DNA of 64,000 nucleotides from Allonocardiopsis opalescens (GTDB lineage Bacteria; Actinomycetota; Actinomycetes; Streptosporangiales; Streptosporangiaceae): NCBI RefSeq assembly GCF_003002095.1, contig NZ_PVZC01000008.1, positions 248,001 to 312,000 of the forward strand, read 5' to 3'. Shown piece by piece: positions 17,729 to 29,690 of this stretch (position 1 is its first letter; each line of letters starts with the position of its first letter). The notes under the pieces were generated by a model. It saw only the letters and a program-made list of their open reading frames with translations, ran no database searches and was not told where the DNA came from. The position numbers and the translations under genes were made by a program.

Positions 17729-19309
17729 CTACCGCGCGGGCAGCATCATCGCGTCGGTGAACGCGCGCACCGAGGGGTGGTCGGGGTGCTCGGCCAGCGC
17801 GGTGGCGCCGAGCTGGCGGGCGCGGCTGAGCACGATGTCGGTGCGGTGCTCGGCGGGCAGCGCGGTGACCGCCTGCCGGCCCATCCGCAGCGACTCCTCG
17901 ACCTCCCCCTCGGCCAGCCGCAGCAGCGCCTGGTCGAAGCGGATGAGGGTCCGGTCGAGCAGTTCGGTGACCGGGTACCGGCTGAGCGCGTCGTCGAGCA
18001 GCCGCTCGGCGTCGGCCACCACGCCGAGCCCGGCCAGCGCGCCGCCGTGGTGGAAGACCAGCTGCCGTTCGGTGTAGCCGAACACGGTGTCGGAGGTCGC
18101 GCCGCCCGCCAGGGAGTCGAAGCTCTCCCGGGAGGCGGCGGTGAGCCGCTTGGCCTGCTCCACGGCGTGGGAGTCGGCGGCCAGGCCGGCCGTCATGGCC
18201 AGCCCGCGCGCCTCGATCATCGGCGCGAGCACGGTCGCCGCGCACGGCGCGCGCCCGGCCAGGTCGCGGCTGCGCCGCGCCAGCTGCATGGCCTCGCGCG
18301 GGTCGCCGTAGTAGAACGGCACCAGCGCCTCGCGGGCCACCACCCAGGCTCGCAGCGCCCGGTCGCCGGTCTCGTCGGCGGCGGTGCGGGCGGTGCGGAA
18401 GTAGGCGCGCGCCATCCGCTGGTCGCCGAGGTCGATGAGCAGGATGCCGGCGATCCCGGCCAGCTGCGCGGCGAGCCGGCACAGCCGCTCCTGGAGTTCG
18501 ACCGGCTGGCGCTGCTCGCTGGTGCGGCGCACCTCGCTGAAGTCCAGCAGCACGTCGCACAGCAGCCGCAGCGGTGGGGTGCTCATGTACTGGCGGCCGT
18601 AGCCGAAGGTCGCCTCCTCCCAGGCGTCGAGCATTCCGGCCGAGACGGTGGCGTGCACCAGGGTGCGGTCCATCTGGCGGCGGACGCCGTCGATGGCGGC
18701 CAGCAGCTGGCCGTCCATGGCCACATTGGCTCCGACCAGCAGTCTCATCATGGTCTGTCGCAACACGTTGTCGTCCTCCTCCCCGCAGCGGACACCGCGG
18801 AGATCCGGCGGCGTCGCCGGAGGTGAGATGGAGTCCGGCGGGGGTTCCCCGGTCCAGTCGGACGCCGGAGTGTCGCCGCCGGGGAACGGCGCGGCCCGCG
18901 GGTCCAAGTGGCTCTGCCCGCAGACGCAGGGGCCGGCGTAGCCCAGGTCGTCGGGGTCGGCCCGGTACGCCAGCGACAGGTAGTGCAGGTACTCCGCGCC
19001 GGGACGCTTCGCACCGCTCTCGTAGGCCGACAGCTGGGTCTCGCCCAGTTTCGGCCGCGCCCGCCCGGCCACCTCGAAGAGGGCCCGGACCTGCTCGACC
19101 ACGTCGGCCAGCGCGATACCGCGCGCTAATCGGTGCGCCTTAATGCGGGTGGTCTGGAAAGCCGGTCCGCATTCGTCGTGAATCCGGGCGGCGATCGCGT
19201 TGATTGTCAGGCCGGATGCCAGTCCTCGCGCACGGATCCTGCGTGCGACTTCCGCCTCCCTGGCAACTCCGGCGTCTCTGCCACCACATGGCGACTCCTC
19301 TTCGGACAT
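17729..19309 (-). CDS. XRE-type DNA-binding regulator with C-terminal TPR-like repeats
   Basis: A 526-aa protein. The N-terminal 100 residues hold a helix-turn-helix (LTINAIAARIHDECGPAFQTTRIKAHRLARG, then LGETQLSAYESGAKRP). The remaining 350 residues are helical and repetitive (ARAYFRTARTAADETGDRALRAW, AMQLARRSRDLAGRAP), as in TPR-containing actinobacterial regulators that respond to peptides or act in signalling. ATG 19309 has GGAGG 7 bases upstream. A long spacer of more than 700 bases without a gene separates it from the divergent thioesterase, leaving room for regulatory sequence. Confidence 0.8.
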   Translation of the reverse strand: MSEEESPCGGRDAGVAREAEVARRIRARGLASGLTINAIAARIHDECGPAFQTTRIKAHRLARGIALADVVEQVRALFEVAGRARPKLGETQLSAYESGAKRPGAEYLHYLSLAYRADPDDLGYAGPCVCGQSHLDPRAAPFPGGDTPASDWTGEPPPDSISPPATPPDLRGVRCGEEDDNVLRQTMMRLLVGANVAMDGQLLAAIDGVRRQMDRTLVHATVSAGMLDAWEEATFGYGRQYMSTPPLRLLCDVLLDFSEVRRTSEQRQPVELQERLCRLAAQLAGIAGILLIDLGDQRMARAYFRTARTAADETGDRALRAWVVAREALVPFYYGDPREAMQLARRSRDLAGRAPCAATVLAPMIEARGLAMTAGLAADSHAVEQAKRLTAASRESFDSLAGGATSDTVFGYTERQLVFHHGGALAGLGVVADAERLLDDALSRYPVTELLDRTLIRFDQALLRLAEGEVEESLRMGRQAVTALPAEHRTDIVLSRARQLGATALAEHPDHPSVRAFTDAMMLPAR

Positions 19310-20041
19310 CTCGCCCACCTCCCCCCTAACGGACAACATGTGGAGAATCGGAAAAACACCGCTTCTCCCCGCGATCCGTCGTTACCATGGCCCGTAGGCC
19401 GAACCTCACCGGTCCGCGTCCGGCGGGCATCGCACGCCTCGGACCTCCGGGACCCTCCCCTACCGACCAGCCGCGGCTCCCGTAGACCGCGGCGGTCACC
19501 CCACCCACTGTCGACGCAGCGTAATGCGCCAATAGCAAGGTGCCAACCGAAATGAAAAAATAAAAGGGATTCAGCCGAAAAAGGGGTCGCTCGGCACCGA
19601 GTGGGTGAAGAATCCTTATCCTCGGGTGCGGGATTCACCTCCCGGTAAGGGGCGCGCCTTATCCTGCGGGGCACGCTTCCCCGCACACCCGACTTGACCG
19701 CCCATCGCCCGACTTGCCATTCTTCGGTCCATCGCCGCCTGGTCGGCGATGGGGAGGGTGACACGGGTGCCGCCGCTCGCGGCGCGCGTTCATCGAACAG
19801 CAGGATCGGCCCGAATCCAGCCGCCGGGCCGGTCCGATGCCGTCGGCCGGTCGCCGGGAGGAGAGACCGGAGCGTCCTTCGCGGGCTCGGTGCGGACGAA
19901 GCCCGCGGATTCCGTTCCGGTGGGAGCGGCGCACCGGCCGGCGGCCTGCCCTGGGTCGGGTGGATCACACCGCCCGGTCCCCCCTCGGCCCGCGCGGGCT
20001 CGGTAGCGTGGCCAGCGCCGCCGATGAGATGGGGACGGGCC
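19310..20041. other. 732-bp spacer between divergent genes, AT-richer in its centre
   Basis: No frame here has convincing codon structure. Around 19540-19670 the sequence is much less GC-rich than the surroundings, with an AAAAAATAAAA-type stretch near 19554-19564. It also contains short dyads and two copies of CCTTATCCT (near 19614 and 19659). GTGAAGAATCC near 19601 can pair with GGATTCAC near 19631. It may hold promoters for both flanking genes or a structured leader RNA; nothing specific was recognised. Confidence 0.4.
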
Positions 20042-20500
20042 GTGACCGAGACCACCCGCACGCGCGAGCGCACCGCAGGGCCGTCCGGGGCCGCCGGGCG
20101 CAGGCACGTGTACGAGTTCCAGGTGCGCTTCGCCGACCTGGATCCGTTCAACCACGTCAACAACGTGCGCTTCCTGACCCATCTGGAGGACGCGCGGATC
20201 GCGCTGCTGCACTGGGACCGGCTGGCCGCGGGCCAGGAGCGCTTCGGTCCGCTGGTGGTCGCCCGGCACGAGGTCGACTACAAGCGGCCGCTGACGCTGC
20301 GGCCCGAGCCGGTGCGGATCGAGACCTGGGTCGGCGAGCTGCGCCGCACCTCGTTCACGCTCCGCTACGAGGTGCGCGACGACGCCGCCCTGTATCTGGA
20401 GGCGCGCTCCGTCATGGTCGGCTACGACCCCGAGGGCCTGCGCCCGCGCCGCCTCAGCGCGGCCGAGCACGCCTACCTGAGCGGCTACCTGGCCGGCTGA
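20042..20500 (+). CDS. Acyl-CoA thioesterase, hotdog fold (4HBT type)
   Basis: A 152-aa protein of the 4-hydroxybenzoyl-CoA thioesterase family. VRFADLDPFNHVNNVRFLTHLEDARI at about residues 27-52 carries the Asp of the hotdog active site in the DLDPFNHVNN signature. The following strand pattern (ARHEVDYKRPLTLRPEPVRIETWV) fits. It would hydrolyse a fatty or aromatic acyl-CoA. GTG 20042 was chosen because all conserved sequence lies after it; the upstream open frame is noise. An MFS gene follows 77 bases later. Confidence 0.88.
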   Translation: MTETTRTRERTAGPSGAAGRRHVYEFQVRFADLDPFNHVNNVRFLTHLEDARIALLHWDRLAAGQERFGPLVVARHEVDYKRPLTLRPEPVRIETWVGELRRTSFTLRYEVRDDAALYLEARSVMVGYDPEGLRPRRLSAAEHAYLSGYLAG

Positions 20501-20577
20501 GCGCCGCCGGCCGCACGCTCCGGCGAGGGTGCCACGGGCACCCGTCCGCTCACATTCCGGACATCTAGTATCGATAC

Positions 20578-21819
20578 ATGGACGATCGTGCGCGGCGCCG
20601 CTGGTTGATGCTGCTGGTCGGGATGCTCGGCCAGATCACCAGCGTGGTGTTCCTGTTCGGCACCCCCTTCGTGCTCCCGCAGCTGCGCGCGGACTACGGC
20701 CTGACACTGACGCAGGCCGGCGCGGTGGTCGGCGCCCCCGGCCTCGGCGCGCTCGCCACGATGATCCTGTGGGGCGCGGTGGCCGACCGCTACGGCGAGC
20801 GGTGGACCATCACGGTGAGCCTGGTGCTGTCGGGGATCGCGCTGGGGCTGCTGCCGTTCGCGCCCGGGCCGGTCGGCGTGGCCGTCCTGCTGGCGCTGGC
20901 GGCCGCCTGCGGCGGCTCGGTGAACGCCACCAGCGGCCGGATCGTGCTCGGCTGGTTCGACGCGCGGCGCCGCGGGCTGGCGATGGGGCTGCGCCAGATG
21001 TCGCAGCCGCTCGGGCTGGCGGTGGCCGCGGCCGTGCTGCCGCAACTGGCCGACCGGTACGGCTTCACGGCCGCCATGCTGCTGCCCGCCGGGCTGTGCG
21101 TGCTGGTGGCGGTGCTGGTCGCCGTGGTCGTGGTGGACCCGCCGCGGCAGGCCGGCACCGGCTCGGCGGCGGAGGGCGGCTCACCGTACCGCCGCGCCGC
21201 CATCTGGCGGGTGCACGGCGCCAGCGCGCTGCTCGTCGTCCCGCAGTTCACCGTGTCGGTCTTCGCCCTCACCTACCTGGTCGAGGGGCGCGGCTGGGCG
21301 GCCACCACCGCCGGGCTGCTGCTGTCGGCCGCCCAGCTGCCCGGGGCGCTGACCCGGCTGGCCGCCGGGGCCTGGTCGGACCGGGTCGGGGCGCGGCTCG
21401 GTCCGATGCGGGTGCTGGCCGGGCTGATCGCCGCCGTCTCGCTGGCACTGGGCGCGGCGGCCGCGACCGGCTCTGAGGCGGTCGTGGCGGTGCTGGTGGT
21501 CAGCGCGATCGTCACGGTCAGCCCGAACGGGCTCGCCTTCACCGCCGTGGCCGAACTGGCCGGCCTGCGCTGGGCGGGGCGTGCGCTGGCCGCCCAGAAC
21601 ACCGTGCAGAGCATGGTCTCCATGGTCGTCCCGGCCGCGGTCGGCGCGCTGATCACCGCCTACGGCTTCCCGATCGCCTTCGCCATGCCCGCGCTCTTCG
21701 CCCTGGCGGCCTGCGCCGTCATCCCGGTGGCCATCGAGCGCCGGGCCGCCGGGGGCGGCGAGGCGGCGGACCGCGGCGAGCCGGCCCGCAAGGCCGGGCG
21801 CGGCGGCGATCCGGCCTGA
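20578..21819 (+). CDS. Major facilitator superfamily transporter
   Basis: A 413-aa carrier with 12 predicted membrane helices and a short cytoplasmic N-terminus. The loop 2-3 signature appears as LWGAVADRYGERWTI near residues 62-76, and the corresponding C-terminal half has AAGAWSDRVGARLGPMRV. It resembles the nitrate/cyanate-type or drug-type antiporter branch; no substrate can be assigned. The C-terminal tail is hydrophilic and Gly/Arg rich. Confidence 0.88.
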   Translation: MDDRARRRWLMLLVGMLGQITSVVFLFGTPFVLPQLRADYGLTLTQAGAVVGAPGLGALATMILWGAVADRYGERWTITVSLVLSGIALGLLPFAPGPVGVAVLLALAAACGGSVNATSGRIVLGWFDARRRGLAMGLRQMSQPLGLAVAAAVLPQLADRYGFTAAMLLPAGLCVLVAVLVAVVVVDPPRQAGTGSAAEGGSPYRRAAIWRVHGASALLVVPQFTVSVFALTYLVEGRGWAATTAGLLLSAAQLPGALTRLAAGAWSDRVGARLGPMRVLAGLIAAVSLALGAAAATGSEAVVAVLVVSAIVTVSPNGLAFTAVAELAGLRWAGRALAAQNTVQSMVSMVVPAAVGALITAYGFPIAFAMPALFALAACAVIPVAIERRAAGGGEAADRGEPARKAGRGGDPA

Positions 21820-21865
21820 AATCTCACCGCCGCCAGGTTTAGCCGCGTGCGAGCCTGGCAACAAA

Positions 21866-21877
21866 CTTGAGCGCAAG
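21866..21877. promoter_or_regulatory. CTTG-N4-CAAG inverted repeat upstream of hsp20
   Basis: CTTGAGCGCAAG lies 36 bases before the small heat-shock gene start. It recalls one half of the HspR-associated HAIR element (CTTGAGT-N7-ACTCAAG), but the spacing is wrong and only the outer four bases pair. Heat-shock control is plausible; this site is a weak candidate. Confidence 0.3.
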
Positions 21878-21913
21878 CGCATCACATCATGTCCATTCAG
21901 GAGGTGAACTGCG

Positions 21914-22339
21914 GTGTTGATGCGTACCGATCCGTTCCGCGAGTTCGACCGGCTCACCCAGAACCTGCTGGGGCAGGCGGCCCGGCCCGTCACGATGCCG
22001 ATCGACGCCTTCCGGGACGATCACGAGTTCGTGGTCAGCTTCGACCTGCCCGGCGTGGACGCGGACTCCATCGACCTGGAGGTCGAGCGCAACGTCCTCA
22101 CCGTCCGCGCGTCCAGGCCGCCGCTGCAGAACGCCGAGGGCCGCGAGATCGTCCTCAACGAGCGCCCGGCCGGCGCCTTCTCGCGGCAGCTCTTCCTCGG
22201 CGACACCCTGGACGCCGACAGGATCGACGCCGCCTACGCCGACGGCGTGCTGACCCTGCGCATCCCCATCGCCGAACAGGCCAAGCCGCGCAAGATCAGC
22301 ATCCACGCCACCGACCGGCAGCAGGCGATCTCCCGCTGA
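21914..22339 (+). CDS. Hsp20/alpha-crystallin small heat-shock protein
   Basis: A 141-aa ATP-independent chaperone that holds unfolding proteins. It begins with GTG followed by [18 protein letters not shown], the usual opening of actinobacterial Hsp20. The alpha-crystallin domain spans about residues 33-130 ([34 protein letters not shown]), and the IxI-like oligomerisation motif is LRIPI near the C-terminus. An excellent ribosome site, AGGAGGTGA at 21899-21907, sets the GTG start at 21914. A hairpin terminator lies 82 bases after the stop. Confidence 0.95.
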   Translation: MLMRTDPFREFDRLTQNLLGQAARPVTMPIDAFRDDHEFVVSFDLPGVDADSIDLEVERNVLTVRASRPPLQNAEGREIVLNERPAGAFSRQLFLGDTLDADRIDAAYADGVLTLRIPIAEQAKPRKISIHATDRQQAISR

Positions 22340-22420
22340 CCCCGGCCGCACCAGGGGACGCCCGATCCGCCGCCGTCCCGCCGGATGACCGTCCCGCGCC
22401 ACCACGGCACACCGCACCCC

Positions 22421-22448
22421 AAGGGCCCGTCCACCGCGGCGGGCCCTT
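22421..22448 (+). terminator. Hairpin terminator of hsp20
   Basis: AAGGGCCCG at 22421-22429 pairs exactly with CGGGCCCTT at 22440-22448, leaving a 10-base loop and a short pyrimidine tail. Position and polarity fit the hsp20 transcript. Confidence 0.65.
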
Positions 22449-22823
22449 CCCGTGGCCCCCGGACGAGAGCGGCGGCCACGTCCGTCCCCGTCCGAGCGGC
22501 TGCCTCCACCCGGAGCAGCCGACATGCGCCTCATGCGGTGGTCGCATGAGAGGTGATCGCACAAAACGGGAGGCGTCACCTTCCTCTCTCCCAGACTCCC
22601 GCGGCACCACAGGACGGACGAAGGCACCAAGGGCAACAAGCGTGCACCCCTCCGAGGCGTTCCCCCGCCCCGACCCCCTCGCGCCGCCAGGCCCCACCCC
22701 ATCCCCCTCCCGCCCAGGGGGGCGGCCCCTACACTCATTTTTTCGTGACCGGGCCGCCTCCCGGGAGGGTTACCGGTGGGTTCTGGATAACCTCGCCTGA
22801 GGCCGGCGCACTGTGGACGACCG
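22449..22823. other. Spacer between hsp20 terminator and GH13 gene
   Basis: About 375 bases without a supported gene. It contains the second copy of a dispersed 28-base repeat (22697-22724), followed by a run of T at 22738-22743, unusual for this genome. A CTGTGGACGACCG stretch lies just before the GH13 start. I see no promoter I can name. Confidence 0.4.
22697..22724. repeat. Dispersed intergenic repeat, copy 2
   Basis: Identical over 28 bases to 5837-5864. In this copy the repeat runs on into CTACACTCATTTTTTCGTGACC. That is weakly similar to the sequence after copy 1 but with a T run, giving it the look of a hairpin-plus-T terminator. Confidence 0.6.
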
Positions 22824-24494
<1,671 letters not shown>

Positions 24495-24497
24495 GCC

Positions 24498-24911
24498 TCA
24501 GACCCTCGGTGAGTTGACCATGCTGTGCGCCGCGTAGACCAGGTACTCCCAGAGCGTCTGCTCCAGCTCGGGGGCGAGGTCGAGTTCGTCCACGGCGGCC
24601 CGCATGTGCGCCAGCCAGGCGTCGCGGGCCTCGGTGGTGACCTCGAAGGGCGAGTGGCGCATGCGCAGCCGGGGGTGGCCGCGCTGGTCGCTGTAGGTGC
24701 GGGGGCCGCCCCAGTACTGGACCAGGAACATCCGCAGCCGCTCCTCAGCCCCCTCGAAGTCGTCGTCGGGGTACATCGGCCGCAGCAGCGGGTCGCCGGC
24801 CACGCCCTGGTAGAAGCGGTGCACCAGCCGCCGGAAGGTCTCCTCGCCCCCCACCGCCTGGTAGAAGGTGACCGTCGTCTCGCCGGTGCCGTCGCCGTCC
24901 TGTGTGCTCAT
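24498..24911 (-). CDS. glbO: Truncated haemoglobin group II (GlbO)
   Basis: A 137-aa globin of the 2/2 fold. [35 protein letters not shown] is the group II opening. The proximal haem ligand is the His of RMRHSPFEV at about residue 83, and [18 protein letters not shown] holds the GlbO-typical Trp-Gly-Gly-Pro. Group II globins bind O2 tightly and are implicated in respiration and redox or nitrosative chemistry at the membrane. It is monocistronic as far as can be seen, with a terminator-flanked ettA gene upstream. Confidence 0.95.
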   Translation of the reverse strand: MSTQDGDGTGETTVTFYQAVGGEETFRRLVHRFYQGVAGDPLLRPMYPDDDFEGAEERLRMFLVQYWGGPRTYSDQRGHPRLRMRHSPFEVTTEARDAWLAHMRAAVDELDLAPELEQTLWEYLVYAAHSMVNSPRV

Positions 24912-24936
24912 ATCGATCCCAAGCTACTCAATGGGC

Positions 24937-24975
24937 GCCGGCCGCCGTACCCCGCCCAGAGGTACGGCGGCCGGC
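24937..24975 (-). terminator. Perfect 15-bp hairpin terminator of ettA
   Basis: Left arm 24937-24951 and right arm 24961-24975 are exact reverse complements with a 9-base loop. It sits 25 bases past the ettA stop and before the glbO start, on the same strand, so it should separate the two transcripts. Confidence 0.7.
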
Positions 24976-24999
24976 GGCCGCGAGCCGGACCGACCCGGG

Positions 25000-26664
<1,665 letters not shown>

Positions 26665-26735
26665 GGCTCCAGCCTAGGGTGTCCAGGCCCCCGCTCCGGC
26701 CAGCCCGGCCGAGACGGGGCGGGCGGGGCAGGCGG

Positions 26736-27410
26736 TCAGCTGGCGGGCGGGGACTCGCCGTAGTCGCGGGCGAGGTCGGCGGGGGATATCGCCGGCCAGC
26801 CCGACGGCGGCATGTCGGCCATCACCACGGCCATCAGCAGCCGGGCCATGGAGTAGCCGGGGTCGGCCGACAGCGCCCGCTCCAGGGCGACGGAGGCGAG
26901 GACGGTGTCGCCCGACTGCCAGGCGCAGAAGGCCAGCAGCGCGGCCGGGGCGGCCCGGTAGGGCTCGGTGACGTGGCGCAGGACGTGGACCCACAGCACG
27001 GCGTCGGCGTCGGCGGTGCCCGGGGTGGTGCGCACCCAGGCGTCGTCGCGCACCCGCAGGCAGCACAGCGCGACGCCCAGCCACGCGGTTTCGTCGGGGT
27101 TCAGCGGCGGGCCGCCGCGGCGGTGGCGGTCGAGCGCCGAGCGGACCAGCGGCAGGCCCTCCGCGGCGATGCCGCGGCGCAGCGCGGTGGGACCTGCCGA
27201 GCCGCGATCGAGCCGCAGCAGCCGCTGCTCGGCGCGGTCGGTGGCCGCGCCCATGGCCGCGCCGGCCTCGCCGCCGACCGGTTCGAGGGAGCGGGCGAGG
27301 TCGTCCCGCGACGGCCACGGCGCCAGGCCCGCGACCACCGCCTGGGCGGACACCGGCGAGCTGTCGGCGTCGAACGGCACGCCGCCGGCCGGGCAGCAGC
27401 GGGCGTTGGC
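26736..27410 (-). pseudogene. 3' part of a DUF4192-type gene split by a mobile element
   Basis: The frame encodes the C-terminal two-thirds of a DUF4192-like protein. CCPAGGVPFDADSSPVSAQ is followed by the helical tail with VAWL-like and RVRDDAWVR segments and ending ADPGYSMARLLMAVV. The open frame runs upstream to 27590, but residues before the CCPAGG stretch are unrelated and belong to the inserted element. The missing N-terminal part lies on the same strand at 35103-35497, where it stops right after RYWSYVCE. Joining the two restores the normal order WSYVC then CCPAGG. Whether this fragment is still translated is unknown. Confidence 0.85.
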
Positions 27411-27540
27411 GGTTATGCGCGCAACGACCGTGTTCGGGTTTGATGGTGTCGCTGATCGGGCCTGTGTGGATAGTGGTGTGGAGTGGTCGGCATGTACCGG
27501 CCTTTGTCTCGAATCCAATCCGCTGCTGGTGTGCCGGGAG

Positions 27541-28242
27541 TCACAGGTCTTGATTGGGTGTCTTGTTCTGGGCTGCACGGTGGGCGTCACGTCGGGCTTG
27601 GCGGGCGCCGCGCAGGGCCTGCCGTTGGGCAGGCTGTACGTAGATCTCGAAGACGGCGTCGCGGATCAGTTCGGCGACGTCTGCAACCTCGTCCGGGGCG
27701 AACTCCACGGCGTCGTGCAGGCTCCAGTTGCCGAGAAACCGAGCCTCGTGAAACTGGTCGACGACGTCGTCGGGGACGCCTTTGGACTTCAGGGCGTCGA
27801 TCTTTTTCTCGAGGGAGCCGTTGCCGGCGCCGCGCTCGCGGCAGATCTCCTCAAGGGCAGCCCGGTACATCGCGGCTGCCGCCCGCAGCGCGCCAGCGTA
27901 CTCGGCCACAGCTCCCTCGGTGAACAAGCCGCGGATCGTCGCTGGCACTTCCGCAGCGAGTTCGCGCGGGCTGCGCTGGGGCCATGCCAGCAGATTCCGT
28001 CTGGCGTCCTTCTTCACCTCTTCCAGCACAACGGCGGTCCGGGTACACGCTGGACAGCGCCAGACCTGGAGGTAAACGCCTTCCCCGTGTCCTTCGAAAG
28101 GGTCAACGGGCGAGAATCGCGGCCAGACCTGCTGCGGTGATCCTTGGTGATCGAACTGAACGGTGAGGTTGCAGTCGGAGTGCGGGCAGCGGCCTACGCC
28201 GTACTTGTTCGGCAGCCCGTCGACGGGGATGGGGGTGGTCAT
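27541..28242 (-). CDS. DUF4145-type protein with N-terminal zinc ribbon (element cargo)
   Basis: A 233-aa protein. The N-terminal part has two cysteine pairs, Cys19/Cys24 (CPHSDC) and Cys63/Cys66 (CPAC), consistent with a zinc ribbon. Residues from about 115 are helical (AVAEYAGALRAAAAMYRAALEEICRERGA, then GVPDDVVDQFHEARFLGNWSLHDAVEF), matching the DUF4145 pattern found alone or fused to nucleases in defence-like loci. ATG 28242 was chosen over an upstream frame to 28380 because MTTPIPVDGLPNKYGVGRCP leads straight into the ribbon. It is divergent from the next cargo gene, with a shared 105-base promoter region. Function is unknown. Confidence 0.75.
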   Translation of the reverse strand: MTTPIPVDGLPNKYGVGRCPHSDCNLTVQFDHQGSPQQVWPRFSPVDPFEGHGEGVYLQVWRCPACTRTAVVLEEVKKDARRNLLAWPQRSPRELAAEVPATIRGLFTEGAVAEYAGALRAAAAMYRAALEEICRERGAGNGSLEKKIDALKSKGVPDDVVDQFHEARFLGNWSLHDAVEFAPDEVADVAELIRDAVFEIYVQPAQRQALRGARQARRDAHRAAQNKTPNQDL

Positions 28243-28347
28243 AGGTTTGGGATACCTCACTGGGCGGACAAACTGTGCGATCGGACAATAGTACAGGTGG
28301 AGAAATCCGGTCGTATAGCCTCGGGACTGGGCGTAACGTCTCCTTGT

Positions 28348-29169
28348 ATGGATGATCAGGAGCAGCGCGACCTCCAGCAATTGATGCCGTTACTGGATCG
28401 GGCGGAGCAGTGGCGAGCGATGACGGGCGAGAACCGGGGGGAGTGGCGAGTGCAGGAGCGCAGCTCTCTGGCCGGGGACGACGCCAAGTCCGACCCGTAC
28501 CAGGTCTCCCACGCCGCCTGGCACGCGCTCACCGTCGCCGTCGACCACCTTTCCTGCCTGCGGTCGTCGCTGAGCCAGCAGATGAGCAGGGAGAACACCG
28601 AGCTCTCCATTACCGTCCACATCTACGCGCCTTCCACCCTGCTGCGCGGGGCGTTCGAGAACGCCGCCCGCGCGGTGTGGCTTCTGGGCCCCGGCAGCCG
28701 AGCAGAGAGGATTCGGCGTCGGCTGGCGATGCAGGCCGGCGAGGTCCGCAACTCCGCACGGCTGTGGGCGCTGATGGGCCGCCAGCCTCCACGCTCCAAG
28801 GAAGATCGCATCAAACAACTCGCCGAGTTGCTCGCAGCCGCCGATGCGCGGCTGAGTGCCGAGGAGGCAGGCAAGGCAGTCAGAAAGGTGCCGGACTACG
28901 CAGAGATCGTCCGAGACGCTGGGGCTCGCACCTCGGTGGGCGCCGACCTGGCCGAGGTGATCTGGAAGGGGTGCAGCGCCCTCGCGCATGGAGACATGTA
29001 CGGCACGCTCAGCATGCTTGCTCTGGAGACCATCGAGCGTCGCCAGAACACCGTCCTCACTCAGGTCACCGCGTCCATCAGCGGTCTGTACTCCACGACC
29101 ATGGCCACCACCACCCTGATCGAGCGCGGCTTCGAGCTCTATAAGCAGCGCGGCACCCGCTATCTCTGA
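28348..29169 (+). CDS. Unknown helical protein (element cargo)
   Basis: A 273-aa protein I cannot assign. It appears all-helical, with no signal peptide. A central stretch, SITVHIYAPSTLLRGAFENAARAVWLLGPGSRAERI, resembles helices of HEPN-like or uncharacterised bacterial proteins of similar size, and a conserved-looking Ser-Ala-Leu-Ala-His-Gly lies near residue 213. It is the only plus-strand gene of the element. ATG 28348 follows an AT-rich spacer, and the upstream codons of the frame overlap the divergent DUF4145 gene. It may work with that neighbour; this is inferred from adjacency only. Confidence 0.7.
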   Translation: MDDQEQRDLQQLMPLLDRAEQWRAMTGENRGEWRVQERSSLAGDDAKSDPYQVSHAAWHALTVAVDHLSCLRSSLSQQMSRENTELSITVHIYAPSTLLRGAFENAARAVWLLGPGSRAERIRRRLAMQAGEVRNSARLWALMGRQPPRSKEDRIKQLAELLAAADARLSAEEAGKAVRKVPDYAEIVRDAGARTSVGADLAEVIWKGCSALAHGDMYGTLSMLALETIERRQNTVLTQVTASISGLYSTTMATTTLIERGFELYKQRGTRYL

Positions 29170-29207
29170 ACGATGATTCCGCGTTGACCACCATTGGCCC
29201 GTGGGGC

Positions 29208-29690
29208 TCATTCCTCCGTTTTCGTGCCGTTCCTGCGTGCTGAGGCGTCCGTCTTGTGCGAGGGCCGAGGGGGAAGGGCGCCGACGTTGCCGCGGGTGGC
29301 CAGCGCGCGGCGTAGCTGGGTGATCTCGTCGTGTTGGGCGGCCAGCCGTGATATCGCGCTGGTGCGCAACTCCATCAGTTCGGCGAGTCGCTGTTCGCAG
29401 GCGTGTAGGCGATCTCGGAGCCGTGTGTTCTCGTCTTTGAGCCGGCGGATCTGGGCGGAGCGCGGGTCGGGTAGGTCGCCGTCCTCATGCATCTGGTTCA
29501 GTCGGCGGGTGAATTCGTCCTTGAGGTGTCCGTAGCTGCGGTAGAGGGCAGCACGGGAGACGTCGGCTTCGCGGGCCAGGGTGGTGATGTCACAGGCGCC
29601 GCCGGGTGGGATGTGGCCGCGCAGAAGCCGATCCATGGCGGCGCGTATGGCCTCCTCGGTTCGCCGTCGCTTCGCCGGGCTGATCGTCAC
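29208..29690 (-). CDS. DUF6262 / TnpC-like transposition accessory protein
   Basis: A 160-aa protein. A TetR-like helix-turn-helix (DITTLAREADVSRAALYRSYGHLKDEFTRRL) spans about residues 35-65. A long coiled coil with heptad-like Leu and Arg follows (IRRLKDENTRLRDRLHACEQRLAELMELR), then a basic Ser/Lys tail. Small proteins of this build end Tn554-type tnpABC operons. Its GTG start overlaps the stop of the third recombinase (GTGA), so it is translationally coupled. It probably helps orient or regulate recombination at the element ends. Confidence 0.8.
   Translation of the reverse strand: MTISPAKRRRTEEAIRAAMDRLLRGHIPPGGACDITTLAREADVSRAALYRSYGHLKDEFTRRLNQMHEDGDLPDPRSAQIRRLKDENTRLRDRLHACEQRLAELMELRTSAISRLAAQHDEITQLRRALATRGNVGALPPRPSHKTDASARRNGTKTEE

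Noticed and set aside
21841-21913. CIRCE or full HAIR element before hsp20
   Set aside because: Only one CTTGAG half with a short inverse is present; spacing does not match either consensus.
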